Origin: Thereva unica
Taxonomy: Eukaryota > Arthropoda > Insecta > Diptera > Therevidae
Length of the DNA stretch: 64,000 nt
Reading direction: 5' to 3'
Assembly: GCA_949987705.1 (NCBI GenBank)
Contig: OX465285.1
Location: 92,637,975 to 92,701,974, forward strand
In this document: piece after piece, positions 21,046 to 31,875 of the stretch
Numbering within the stretch: position 1 is the first letter of the stretch
Layout: each line of letters starts with the position of its first letter
The notes under the pieces: model-generated
Seen by the model: only the letters and a program-made list of their open reading frames with translations
The model's database searches: none
What the model was told of the DNA's origin: nothing
Translations under genes and position numbers: made by a program

Positions 21046-22940
21046 TGTAACGGTCAGTTTTGCCTAAATATCTACTTGAATAAAAATTACTGTAGGGAAG
21101 AAAATTGAGTAGTTGGTTCGAAAACAAACAGTAGGCGGGGAGAAATAAAACAAAAAGAGGAACGAAAAATTTATTAGTCAGTCTGGGAAAAAATCTGGAT
21201 CATGAAGGAAGTTTTATCGGCGAGTTTGTTTTTTTTTGAAAAATCGGTGTTTTTAGTTTAAGTCGAGGAAACAAATAATTAAATTCCTCCGTAAATTGTT
21301 ACCGGAACATCGAAGTATAGCAGCAAATACGCCAGAGTTCGTGGAAAAGCCAGTTTCAGTTTTAGTTTGGCTGTCTTAGATGGTGTGCAGCAGTGAGAAG
21401 CCCCTAGCAAATGTCAAAATCCAGTCATCACGAAAGCCCAGACAATCACATCAAGTAGAAAAAAGTCAAACCTGGAAAAATCTTCAGTTTTAGGATTTTT
21501 TGAATCATCTGTAATCGAAGTTGTCGTGTGTAATTTGCACGAAAGAAAATCCTGTTGGATAGAAGAGACCGGGAAATCAAAGTGGTATCTGTCAATAGTG
21601 AAGATTTAAATATTGTGAAGTAATACCGGCTAAGCTGACCAGAAGGTACGTGGGTCGCAGTTGCGACAATCAAACTCGGACGACGCAGAAAGGCCAGCGC
21701 AGAAATTCGTGAACTTCTATCAGGTGACCCTAGGTTAATTCGTATTTTTGTTGGGTGCATGGCACAAAGTTTCAGATAAAATTCCACGCGAAAAAAAACC
21801 GTTCGGATTTGGCTGAAGAAAAAGATTGAGACAGGTCGCATCAGTTGTTTCATTCGAGGATGCTAGAAGGAATTGAGATTGAGTGTTGAACGAGATGAGA
21901 GTATAGCGAAATATCAAATTTCACCTGTTGTATTTCCGCGGATTAAAGTAAACAAAAATTTCACGAGAGTGTACTGATTAGAAAAAGCGCATATACTCGA
22001 ACGGGTGCAGGGCTTACCCTTAGCCTAGAGGGAAGAAACAAAAACCTAACATACACATACTACAGAAAATAAAATATTCATTTATGCTTTCATTTAGTAA
22101 TTTAATGTATTAATATCCAATAATTTTTGGTGCAGTTAGCATTATATTTAATATTATTATTGTTTGTACATTTGTTTGCTCCTTAGTGGAGATATTTTTT
22201 TCCTTCTTGTGTTTTACAGGTACTTGTACACGTAATTGATAAAAGTAACATCGTCTGTACAAAAGCGACGTAGGGGTACCCGTACGGCACTTTTCTTTTT
22301 TTTAACAACTTCCGTCGACAAGAATTGTACAATTATAGTTAAAGATAGATTTCCGTTTTCGTGTAGTTGAGAATTGTTGATGGTAGTATCTGCTACTATT
22401 AGTCTTGCCGTGTTAATGACTATTGAATTTCTTCATTAAATTGTTATATTCTTGTGCGTTCTTGACCTGTAATAAACAGGAATGTTAAATGGTTTGTTAA
22501 ATGGTTGTGATATAAATATAATGTCCGTGTATTAGATTTCTTTTTTGTGGAATGGTTGGGGCGGGTGGTATTTCTTTTCAGGGTGTCCTAGATAGTGACT
22601 GTCCCTGAAGCTGATAGTCTTCGATACTATGAGCTGTCAGGGAAACAGTTAGCCATGACGAGGCTCAGGTGATGTCCGGCGAAGGATGGAGGTGGAATTC
22701 AAGATTTTTCATAGTCACAGGTAAGTGGTGAACCAACCGCGGTAAGGCCCGGCCACACACCCCACGACCCCTCCGGCGAGCTAGATGACTCCGTGTGGCC
22801 GGCGTAGGAGTTCCGGAATTTAGTTTCCGTTCTTATGTATGGTGTTGGCTCCTTGGTCATGCTTTTCCGGGCTTATGGCTAAGGGGCAATACCTCGCATA
22901 AGTGGCGCCCAATAAATAGTCGCGCCATTATGCTGTTACA
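21046..22940 (+). repeat. 3' LTR of the LTR unit
   Basis: 1895 bp, near-identical to 15158-17041. Differences seen: a duplicated 11-base stretch near 22490, a shorter A run near 21790, and a few substitutions. It ends GTTACA followed by CGCT, the target duplication. Confidence 0.88.
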
Positions 22941-23437
22941 CGCTCTAACAAATTTTCTACCCGCACAAAGGATACCATTCTCTCAGTGCAGTCATATTGC
23001 CAACTTGCCGTTAGCAGACCCGTCCTTTCATCTCCCAGGACGAATTGACCTCATTCTCGCTGCTGATGTGTATGCAAGTATGCTTCAAGACGGCCTTATC
23101 CATGGAGACATTGGTTCACCAACCGCACAAAAAACTTCTTTTGGATGGATACTGTTGGGCAAATATCGATCGGAAGATCCCACCTTCAATTCTGATCAGG
23201 AGCCATGTCGCAATGTGGTATCTAACTTCTGCACACAAATCAAGGAAGATAATGATTTGCTAAAGCGATTTTGGGAACTAGAGGAAGTTATTCCCCCCAA
23301 GCACATCTCTTCTCAAGACACTCTTTCCGAGAAATTCTTTTCAGAGACTCATTCACGCACACCTGAAGGGCGATACACCGTGAAATTACCTTTTATACCC
23401 TTACCCAAAGGAGAAGAGAAATTCGGTGACTCGAGAC
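22941..23437 (+). pseudogene. BEL-3 protease end and start of pol
   Basis: The BEL-3 frame resumes directly after the LTR unit with the segment GRIDLILAADVYASMLQDG and then TSFGWILLGKY, the post-protease (DUF1758-type) region seen also in BEL-1. It continues with the linker ahead of reverse transcriptase and is cut at 23438 by an inverted-repeat element. The reverse transcriptase and everything downstream are missing from the window. Confidence 0.8.
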
Positions 23438-24180
23438 ATGATGGTCAAATTTTTTTTTTGGAATTTGTTGGGGTACATCTGACAATGTTAAAACCAAGTT
23501 TGTGGGGTCGCAGTGTGATGGGAAAAGCCGCCATCTTGAAAAAGAGGTAGAGGTCGTTTATACCAAATAACTCGGTTGTGTGCAATGATAGCTGAGAATG
23601 ATCCATACAAAGTCATTAGAGAATAAAATTATCTACAAAATGAGCCCTTAATGAGGTCTGTAAGTTAATTTGGCTCAAAGTTATGGCTGCTCAAAGTTCG
23701 AACTTGTTCGGGTGGTTGAGGTTGAATGCAGTTTTTTGCGATTAACTCGTAAGATAATAATTTGGGTGGGTTAATGCCGATTACCAAACTTATAGTGCTA
23801 GTGATTACCTTTAGAATAAGCCCTTAGTCATCGTTCTCGCTTGTATAGTTTGCGAGTCAAAGTTCGCACTTCACGTGCCTGAAATAACTAATAACGCAAT
23901 TTTTTTTTTGAATATCTCCTTAACGGTTGCTCATATGAAAAAGTAGTAAGCAGCAAAAATTCGGACAATAAGTAGTAGTAGTAGATAATTTTATTCTCTA
24001 ATGACTTTGTATTGATCATTTTCAGCTATCATTGCACACAACCGAGTTATTTGGTATAAACGACCTCTACCTCTTTTTCCAGATGGCGGCTTTTCCCATC
24101 ACACTGCGACCCCACAAACTTGGTTTTAACATTGTCAGATGTACCCCAACAAATTCCAAAAAAAAATTCTGACCATCATG
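23438..24180. mobile_element. Foldback/MITE-like element at the BEL-3 break
   Basis: 743 bp with inverted arms of about 190 bp (23438-23630 and 23985-24180), starting CATGATGGTCA and ending TGACCATCATG. There is no transposase frame; a TAGTAGTAG run lies near 23973. To its left is BEL-3 and to its right an unrelated retroelement, so it marks a rearrangement junction. Confidence 0.75.
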
Positions 24181-24221
24181 AAATGCAATTTCATGCCCTT
24201 TTTTCGACTGATTGCACTAAG

Positions 24222-26337
24222 CTATTCAGGAACATGTAAATGCAATTCAAAAAATCCTCAAAACACTTCTTGAATTTAATCTGAAACTACAGATTGATAA
24301 ATGTTTATTTTTTTCGAAAGAATCAGAATATTTAGGGCATCTTTTAACTAGTGAAGGTACTAAACCGAATCCTAGTAAGATAAAAGTAATTAAAACACTA
24401 CAACTTCCTAAAAATCGGAAGGCAATAAAGAGTTTCTTAGGTATCACGGGCTATTATCGCAAGTTCATCAAGGACTACGCGAAAATTTCCCAACCACTTA
24501 CTCAATGCCTAAAGAAGAATAGGAAAATTGACGTAAATGATAGAAAGTTTATTGAAGTCTTTGAAAAACTTAAAGAAATATTAACGAAAGATCCTGTATT
24601 AAAATATCCAGATTTTAAACAAAGATTTACCCTGACAACCGATGCGAGTCAATTTGCTATTGGTTCCGTTTTGTCGCAAAACGGACATCCAGTATCATTC
24701 GCAAGCCGAACTCTTAACGAACACGAAATTAAATACAGCACTATAGAAAAGGAACTCCTTTCGATTATATGGGCCACTAAATACTTTCGCCCTTATTTAT
24801 ATGGAGTTAAATTTACAATTAAAACTGATCACCAACCTTTAGTTTGGTTAAATTCTTTAAAAGAACCTAACTCAAAACTACAACGGTGGAGGATTAGACT
24901 AAATGAGTTCGATTTCAATATATAATTTGTCAAGGGTAAGGACAACAAAGTAGCAGACTTTTTGAGCAGAGTCAACTCGGATAAAAATGAAATTAACACT
25001 CTTGAAAATGTAGGCAGTAATTCTGTTAATGAATATAATAATTTGGATAATGAAAGTAACGCAGCTACGATTCATAGTGGTGCCGAAAATTTGGGAGATC
25101 ATATCCCAATTGTAGATAATATCGTTAATAAATATCTTACTCAAATACATCTAGTTGAAAATAAACAAGAAGATCTGGTAGTAAAATATATGAAATATAG
25201 GATAATTTATATATCTCGGGAAAATCTTAAAGATATAAACTATCTAAACAATCTTTTAAGAAAATTAATAAAAAAGGGAACAACTGGGATATATTCTGAA
25301 TTGGATTACAATGAATTTTCAATTTTGCAAAGTAAATTAGTGAATCTATTTGGCAATGAACCTAGAATTAGATTTGTTAAATGTAATAAGCTAGCAAAAA
25401 ATTTAAATGATGAAAATGAGCTAATAAAAATAATAAAACAAGTTCATGAAGCCACAAACCATAGAGGTATTTTAGAAAATTTTTCCGAAATTAAAAACTT
25501 ATATTATTTTCCCAAACTAAAGGATTTCATCTATAAATATATAAACAATTGCGAGGTTTGCAATTTAAGTAAATATGACAGAAATCCTATTCATTACAAA
25601 TATAATTTGTCAGAAACTCCTTCTGAACCCAATGAAATTGTTCATGTCGACGTACTTTATCTAAAAAAGCAAATATTTTTGACAACAATAGACCGCTTCA
25701 CAAAACACCTATCTGTAGCCAAGTTAAGCGATAGAAATAGTGTAACCATAGTTCAGACATTGAAACTTAGAAACTCTCTATTTGGTAAACCCAAAAAGTA
25801 TATTTTTGATAACGAATTTGTTAGTTTAAATATAAAAAATTTCTGTCGAGAAGAAAACATAGAAGTACATTTCACTTCCCCTCGAAGTCACACGGGTAAT
25901 GCTGACATTGCAAGGGTTCATGGGACAATAAACGAACACATTAGGATACTCCATCTGACACATCCAGACTTAGATATCGAAAGCAAAATTTTAAAAGCTG
26001 TAGAAAAATATAATAATACAATTCACTCTACAACAAAAGTAAGACCAATAGATTTCCTTAATAGCAAAGTTTCTGATCTTGAAAGTATAAAGAGGAAGAT
26101 TCTAGAAAATAAAAATAAAACTATTAACAATTTAAACAAAAATAGGAAAGACTTTATTGCTCCAAATGCAAATGAAATACTTATAAAAATTCCAACAGCG
26201 TTAAGATACAAGGAATTACCTAGGTATAAAAAGATCAATTGCTCACAAAATAACGGGAACCTAATTGATAACAAAAAGAAGAAAATCCACCCTTCTCGCA
26301 TTAAAAGAAACGTTAAATATTTTTCAGAAAACACTAC
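24222..26337 (+). pseudogene. Errantivirus-like pol: end of RT, RNase H, integrase
   Basis: Ty3/gypsy-type pol. It starts inside reverse transcriptase, after the catalytic YxDD, with an EYLGHLLTSEG-type thumb segment, a tether and RNase H (TTDASQFAIGSVLSQ near 24640; KTDHQPL near 24820). A TAA at 24923-24925 breaks the frame, which then continues in the same frame through integrase. The integrase has an H-x-C zinc finger near 25445-25560, catalytic D in VHVDVLY (about 25648), D in FDNEFV (about 25810) and E/H-altered third site in ADIARVHGT (about 25910), where the catalytic Glu is not evident. gag, protease and most of RT are missing on the left. BEL-2 is inserted at 26338; the last 18 or so codons of pol are at 34917-34973. 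It belongs with the env remnants downstream. Confidence 0.85.
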
Positions 26338-26866
26338 TGTTAAAGGAGGGATTCGTTTATCCCTACTGATTGTGATCAATGCGCCGATTGTCAGCGATGC
26401 GCCGTGACCTGATGTTAAAGAGTAGATATCAACCGGCACTTAAACCGAGATATCTTCGTAGAGAGTGTAGAGGAGTTGCGGGGATGCGATATCAAACGGC
26501 ACTTGAACCGAGACATCTTCGACGATAATTAAATAAAACACCTTTCTTGGTGGTTCAATTTCAACTCCGATGATTTATTGATTTAAATCGATTTATATAC
26601 AATTTTTAATTTAACAACAACAAAAAACAAAAAGAATAATTCAAAAGTGAAAACAAAAAGTCCACTCAGCAAACCCGGCCATTGACATTACCGGTGAATG
26701 AATTATTATAAAAATGCAAGCTTAGCATTTCACAATTAACCTGGGTAGAATTGCATTACAAATAATAATGCAATGACCTCAGATTTGCAGAGTGGATTTT
26801 TAACATTATGATTAACCTAATTATGATAAACTTTGACTGTGGCAAATTCCACAGCGGACGTTAACA
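26338..26866 (-). repeat. BEL-2 3' LTR
   Basis: 529 bp. It differs from the other LTR mainly by a 13-base insertion near 26385 with a repeated GATGCGCCG-type motif. It contains internal near-duplicates of a GATATCTTCG / CATCTTCGACG motif at 26449 and 26512. Confidence 0.9.
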
Positions 26867-26940
26867 TCCTCCCCCCGTTGCATATTAATGCAAATCAAAA
26901 TAAACATAATCTTATAAAAATAACAAGTGACTTAAACTTA

Positions 26941-29900
26941 TTAAACGTGGACCGTGAAATCCGGACTGGAGTGTTGTCTGGGACGAGGCACCGGTTTTTT
27001 CTTACACCTAGTGTGATAATGTCGTCGCCACACAGCATAGGCAATTATTGTGACGCCAAGAATTAATGATAGATAACCAACTGCAAATTGGTGCACCGTA
27101 TGACCCTCAGATCCTTTTGGCAGCTCCTTGAGTTTTTGTTCATTGATGAGTTCTTGTAGGGCTATCAACTCTTGTAGTTGCGGTTTATACTCATCGTCTT
27201 CCTTGAGAATTGGTGATAACGTTTCTGGTGCCAATATTTCCGGGACCTGGCCAAAACTCGAATACGATGTCGAAAAATTGCTCCAATAAAGGTGATGTCC
27301 CTTAAGCGTGACGAGATCATGCTTTATCATACAATTTGGCTCCAACTTTAGTAATCCTGAGCCTTCTAGTGTTAATGGCAATATTTCCCTGTTGCAAATG
27401 GTGTTAACCTTTGTCGGCGCATTCACAGCATATATCCACTGGTTCGGATGATGAAGCTGAATCCATATGTGACTGGTTTTTAATTTCGTTAGTTCGCAGG
27501 CTCCTTGTGTAGAATTATTAAGCAAGTTGAGTTCACATGAGCAAAGCTCGGAATCCTTATGATATATGGGCTGGGAGGATGGGCACAGGTACCCTTGTTT
27601 AGTTGTTTTGCAGGCTATTAAATCATTTTCTGTCATTGGAGAGTAGTGATCCCGGTGTAAATTAATTGCCAAATAGGATGTGCATGGACTTATTGCTAAA
27701 AGTGTGCCATTTACCGACGCGGGAATCGGAATGATCCTATAGAGTTCAAATTGGTCCTGGCCTACCAGCGGTATGCTAATTTTAAACACGACGTGATTGT
27801 TACTAATGCCACCTTCCGCTGACATTAATTTGTATAGCTGCATCAGATCGTTTTGGCTGACTGGTAGGTAAATCGATGTCGGCAAGTGTTCCTTGACCTT
27901 CGTCAGCTCCTGCTTTAGTTGGGTTGGAGATAGTAGTAATGGGTGGAGTTGGCCATGATGTATGTCTGTTAGTGCGTCAATTATTGACGCTTGTATCCGA
28001 TGAAGATTGAAAGCCATAATTGTCATTTGAAGTGCTAGTGACGTTAGCAGTTGGAATATTCTTATTTGTTGACCTTTTTCTCCGTCGTCATTTATTCTGT
28101 TGATGATTTGGGTTATTTGATTCGAAAGTGCTCCAAATGTTTTTTGCGTTCTCAGCTGATCTCGTTTCATTATGTTCGCTGTCGAGTCGATTATTGACGT
28201 TTGGTTTTTGAGAAGGGCTAGTAGATGATCTTCGTTTTCCTTTGTTGCACTAATGGTGCGAGACATTTTTTCAGCGTATTCTGAATCCAGTACTCCGAAT
28301 AGTGCATTAGCTACGTTTCCTACTACGTTGAAGGCTCCCCTCTTGGTCCTTTTGACAAACATACTGTTTCCTAGTCGTAATTCTTCTTCCGTATGTTCGA
28401 ACATATTGATGATGTGATTGCATGTGCTCTTTTGTTGTAGTTGCTGGCATAAGTGCCGCAATGCTAAAGTGCCGTTACTGAAAGTAGCTAGCTCCATCCA
28501 ATACGGCTCGAGGTTGTAGTATATTATAAAGTTCCACTCAGTGGATATTAGGTTGACTGCTCCTATGCTCTCGAAATGGATACCAGGATGCGGTTGAAAC
28601 TTTTGAACAGTAACAGGAGCAGTGAGTGATGTTGGCAGCATAAGGCACGCTATGAGAACTGTTGTTATGAAAGCTCCTCCTGACATCTTTATTTTCTTGC
28701 GTGGTTGGCCGCTGCTTCTGGAGGTGGATGCTCCGTTTGAACCTTGATCAATCCCTTGTTTTTGCTCACGGTGGTGTTCTGTGGATTCCCTGTCGCCTTC
28801 TGGTAATGTTATTATTTCGTTTTCAATCGGTAGGGGTGCTAAGCGGTGAATTGCTCGTCGCATAACACCTTTTGCTGTCCTTACATCTGCAACACGGATT
28901 AAGCCATCGTCCCCTTTGTACGTTTGAACGATTCGACCAAGTGGCCATTTCATTACTGGTAAGTTATCGTCCTTTATGATAACCATGGTGTCCGGTTTCA
29001 CATTTTTGCATTGTTCTCTCCACTTATGTCTATACTGAAGCTCATTCAAATATTCTCGAGACCACCGATTCCAAAATTCTTGTTTGAGTTGTGTCACCTG
29101 CTTCCAATGCCTTAGTAAATTGCCTTTCATTGGTTGTGCTTGTTGATCCACTTGGGCTGTTAGCGGTTCTCCTATCAAAAAATGGCCCGGAGTGAGTGCT
29201 GTGAAGTCAGCAGGATCTTCGGACATTGGTGTAAGAGGCCTTGAGTTTAGAATTGCCTCAATTTCAATTACTGCTGTTTCCAACTCTTCGTATGTGAGTG
29301 AGGCTGTCGAGACGCTTTTGAGTAACAGATGTTTTGCGGATTTTACCGCTGCTTCCCATAGACCACCAAAGTGAGGGGCTCTCGGAGGGATCATATGAAA
29401 GGTGATTCCCTTTTCGCTGCAGACCTTGGTTACTTTTCCTTGAGCCTGATCAGAGTAGATTGCTTCCTTAAGTTCCTCTAGCTGATTACGGGCGCCTACA
29501 AAGTTTGTGGCATTATCGCTGTATAGATTTTGGCAAGGCCCTCTTCTGCCTATAAAGCGCTTTAAGGCCCCAATGAAGGCTTCGGTAGTTAAGTCGCTCA
29601 CCATTTCTATATGAACAGCCTTAGTTGTGAAACAGCAAAACATGGCAATGTATGCCTTTTGTGGGCGTTTGCCTTTTATTTTATAGTGGATCCAGATGGG
29701 GCCACAGAAGTCCACTCCAGCGTTGCTGAAGGGTCTCGCTGGTTGCACTCTGGTAGCAGGCAGGTTCCCCATCATTTGAGAGAGTAATTTTGGCTTCGCC
29801 TTGGCGCAAACTACACAGTGTTGAACAATTGATCTTGTCAAAGATTTGCCCTTCAGCGGCCAGAAACGTTGCCTTACATGGGCTAATGTCGTTTGCGCTC

Positions 29901-31875
29901 CACAATGTAGATACTCAATGTGCAGGGACATTATTATGACCTTGGTTAACGGATCTGCAGACGGAAGAAGCATTTGGTGCTTTGCGTCATATGTAAGGTT
30001 TGATGCTTGTACACGACCCCCAACTCGAATGATTCCCCTTTCATCTAGGAATGGGGAAAGATTGCTGATAGTGCTGCCCTTCTGAACCTCACCGTGTTTT
30101 CTTAAGCGATCAATGTCGTCCTTGAAGTCTGAGGCTTGCATTGTGCGGACAATGATGTACAAAGCTTCATTCAATTCCGTGAGCGTGACTATTAATTGTG
30201 ATGGTCGAGGAATTTTTGGTGGTCTTGCGTGATTGATGAATCTTCTTACGTAAGCCATAATGCGTAGAAGTCTTTTTAGGCTGTTTCCATGGTTTATTTT
30301 ATAGATAATGTCCTCTGGCTCCGCTGATGTAACTTCTGTGATTTGTAAAGCTGGTCTTGGGCTTTCCCTAGATTGTTCTTCAGGATTCAATTTTTTCGAA
30401 TATGGTGCTGGCCATAGTGAGTCTCTCCCATGAAGGAATAGGGGTCCATAAAACCACAGATTACAGTTGGAGAGTTTTTCAGGGGTCAATCCACGCGATA
30501 GTATGTCTGCTGGATTTTCCTTTGAGGCTACATGACGCCATTGCTGCGCCAATGTTAGTTCCTGAATTTTAGCCACCCTGTTGGCAACAAATGTTTGGAG
30601 CGAAGAAGACGTAGAGTTGATCCATGCTAACACAATTTCTGAATCAGACCACAGAAATGTTGCGAGTTCTTCAAAGTTCAAATCTCTTTTCACTCTGTCG
30701 ACTAATTGAGATGCTAGCACTGCCGCACAAAGTTCCAAGCGGGGTAATGTTTGTCGTTGCAGCGGAGCCACTCTCGACTTAGCGCAAAGTAGTCGTACGC
30801 TAATTCTGCCATCCTTGTTAGTGGAGCGTAGGTAGATGGCTGCGCCGTATGCTTTTTCGGATGCATCTGCGAACGCATGAATCTGAATTGTTTTCGGGAT
30901 TTCATGCACAAATATATGTCGTGGAAATTGTATATTATCAAGAGACCTTAGGCTGTTGCGAAACATGATCCACCTAGTGTGTAATTCCATGGGAAGCGCC
31001 TCATCCCAATGTAGCTTAAGCTGCCAGAGTTGTTGTGAGAAGATTTTAGCTGTGACAACTACTGGTGCCATGATTCCTAACGGATCGAAAAGTCTAGCTA
31101 AGTCTGAGCTGACTATACGTTTGGTGACTCGCTGGTTGTCACTTACGTTTACCTTGACTCTAAATTGGTCTGTTTTGGGCAGCCATGTTAATCCCAACGT
31201 TTTAATTTTATCCTCAGTCTGCTTCTCAAAGTCTAGCTCTGTTTCATGATCCTCTGGTGGAATGCCTTCTAACAACATTGGGTGGTTTGCACCCCATTTT
31301 CGTAGCTTAAAGCCAGCTCCTTGTACAATGATATTTAGCTGTCGCTGCATTTCTTTAGTAGTGGCAAGACTATCAGACCCAGCCATTCCGTCATCTACGT
31401 AGAATTGATTTCGCAGGACTTGGGCTCCCAGCGGATATTTATTGCTATTTTCCTGTGCCAATCTTTGCAAACACTTCGTAGCTAAATAAGGTGCCGACCT
31501 GGTTCCATATGTAACTGTTGACAATTGGTAGCATTGAAGGTGATCTTGGGGGCTGTCTCTCCACAGGATAAGTTGATAATTCTGATCGTCAGGCTGCATC
31601 ATTATCTGTCTGTACATTTTCTCAATATCTGTGGTGAACACAAATCTTGGTAGACGAAAACGAAGCAAGATAGAAAATAGTTCGCTCTGTACAGTAGGTC
31701 CAGCATGCAGTATATCATTAAGCGAATACCCTGTCGAAGTTTTGCTCGATGCATCGAAAACCACTCTCAATTTAGTGGTGCTGCTATCAGGTTTTAGAAC
31801 GCAGTGGTGAGGTAGGAAATAGTGTTGTGATGGAATGGTTGCTAAATTTACTTCCTTCATGTGGCCAAGCTTCAA
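26941..31875 (-). CDS. BEL-2 pol fused in frame to an F-type envelope protein
   Basis: One open frame of 1644 codons. The frame has no ATG at its upstream end (31875 is a TTG; first ATG 31863), because a deletion just upstream removed the start of RT. Domains: RT (FYVDD near residue 158), RNase H (FADAS...), integrase with zinc finger and DDE core, DUF5641-like tail to about residue 1040. From Met 1064 (28686) comes an envelope of 581 aa: signal-peptide-like start, furin-type site RTKR at about 1176-1179 followed by a hydrophobic glycine-rich fusion-peptide-like stretch, a heptad-rich region, a cysteine-rich middle, a membrane anchor near the end and a basic tail. The architecture matches baculovirus F / errantivirus envelopes. 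No stop separates integrase and envelope. Confidence 0.88.
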   Translation of the reverse strand: MKLGHMKEVNLATIPSQHYFLPHHCVLKPDSSTTKLRVVFDASSKTSTGYSLNDILHAGPTVQSELFSILLRFRLPRFVFTTDIEKMYRQIMMQPDDQNYQLILWRDSPQDHLQCYQLSTVTYGTRSAPYLATKCLQRLAQENSNKYPLGAQVLRNQFYVDDGMAGSDSLATTKEMQRQLNIIVQGAGFKLRKWGANHPMLLEGIPPEDHETELDFEKQTEDKIKTLGLTWLPKTDQFRVKVNVSDNQRVTKRIVSSDLARLFDPLGIMAPVVVTAKIFSQQLWQLKLHWDEALPMELHTRWIMFRNSLRSLDNIQFPRHIFVHEIPKTIQIHAFADASEKAYGAAIYLRSTNKDGRISVRLLCAKSRVAPLQRQTLPRLELCAAVLASQLVDRVKRDLNFEELATFLWSDSEIVLAWINSTSSSLQTFVANRVAKIQELTLAQQWRHVASKENPADILSRGLTPEKLSNCNLWFYGPLFLHGRDSLWPAPYSKKLNPEEQSRESPRPALQITEVTSAEPEDIIYKINHGNSLKRLLRIMAYVRRFINHARPPKIPRPSQLIVTLTELNEALYIIVRTMQASDFKDDIDRLRKHGEVQKGSTISNLSPFLDERGIIRVGGRVQASNLTYDAKHQMLLPSADPLTKVIIMSLHIEYLHCGAQTTLAHVRQRFWPLKGKSLTRSIVQHCVVCAKAKPKLLSQMMGNLPATRVQPARPFSNAGVDFCGPIWIHYKIKGKRPQKAYIAMFCCFTTKAVHIEMVSDLTTEAFIGALKRFIGRRGPCQNLYSDNATNFVGARNQLEELKEAIYSDQAQGKVTKVCSEKGITFHMIPPRAPHFGGLWEAAVKSAKHLLLKSVSTASLTYEELETAVIEIEAILNSRPLTPMSEDPADFTALTPGHFLIGEPLTAQVDQQAQPMKGNLLRHWKQVTQLKQEFWNRWSREYLNELQYRHKWREQCKNVKPDTMVIIKDDNLPVMKWPLGRIVQTYKGDDGLIRVADVRTAKGVMRRAIHRLAPLPIENEIITLPEGDRESTEHHREQKQGIDQGSNGASTSRSSGQPRKKIKMSGGAFITTVLIACLMLPTSLTAPVTVQKFQPHPGIHFESIGAVNLISTEWNFIIYYNLEPYWMELATFSNGTLALRHLCQQLQQKSTCNHIINMFEHTEEELRLGNSMFVKRTKRGAFNVVGNVANALFGVLDSEYAEKMSRTISATKENEDHLLALLKNQTSIIDSTANIMKRDQLRTQKTFGALSNQITQIINRINDDGEKGQQIRIFQLLTSLALQMTIMAFNLHRIQASIIDALTDIHHGQLHPLLLSPTQLKQELTKVKEHLPTSIYLPVSQNDLMQLYKLMSAEGGISNNHVVFKISIPLVGQDQFELYRIIPIPASVNGTLLAISPCTSYLAINLHRDHYSPMTENDLIACKTTKQGYLCPSSQPIYHKDSELCSCELNLLNNSTQGACELTKLKTSHIWIQLHHPNQWIYAVNAPTKVNTICNREILPLTLEGSGLLKLEPNCMIKHDLVTLKGHHLYWSNFSTSYSSFGQVPEILAPETLSPILKEDDEYKPQLQELIALQELINEQKLKELPKGSEGHTVHQFAVGYLSLILGVTIIAYAVWRRHYHTRCKKKPVPRPRQHSSPDFTVHV

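Larger units (their letters stand above)
15158..22940 (+). mobile_element. LTR-flanked unit without gag/pol, carrying a PAIP1-like frame
   Basis: Two LTRs (15158-17041, 1884 bp; 21046-22940, 1895 bp) begin TGTAAC and end GTTACA. They flank a 4.0-kb interior, with target duplication CGCT at 15154-15157 and 22941-22944 inside the BEL-3 protease. LTRs look over 99% identical; the length difference is mostly an 11-bp duplication near 22490. Behind the 5' LTR is a tRNA-Lys-type primer-binding site. The interior shows a long leader, a PAM2/MIF4G-like frame, a second unknown frame and a tRNA-Lys copy. I find no gag, protease, RT or integrase motif, so it would have to be mobilised by another element. 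Confidence 0.88.

Noticed and set aside
15557..21917. Frames of 60-135 aa inside the two LTRs of the LTR unit
   Set aside because: Duplicated with the LTRs, changed by small A-run differences, and without recognisable domains.
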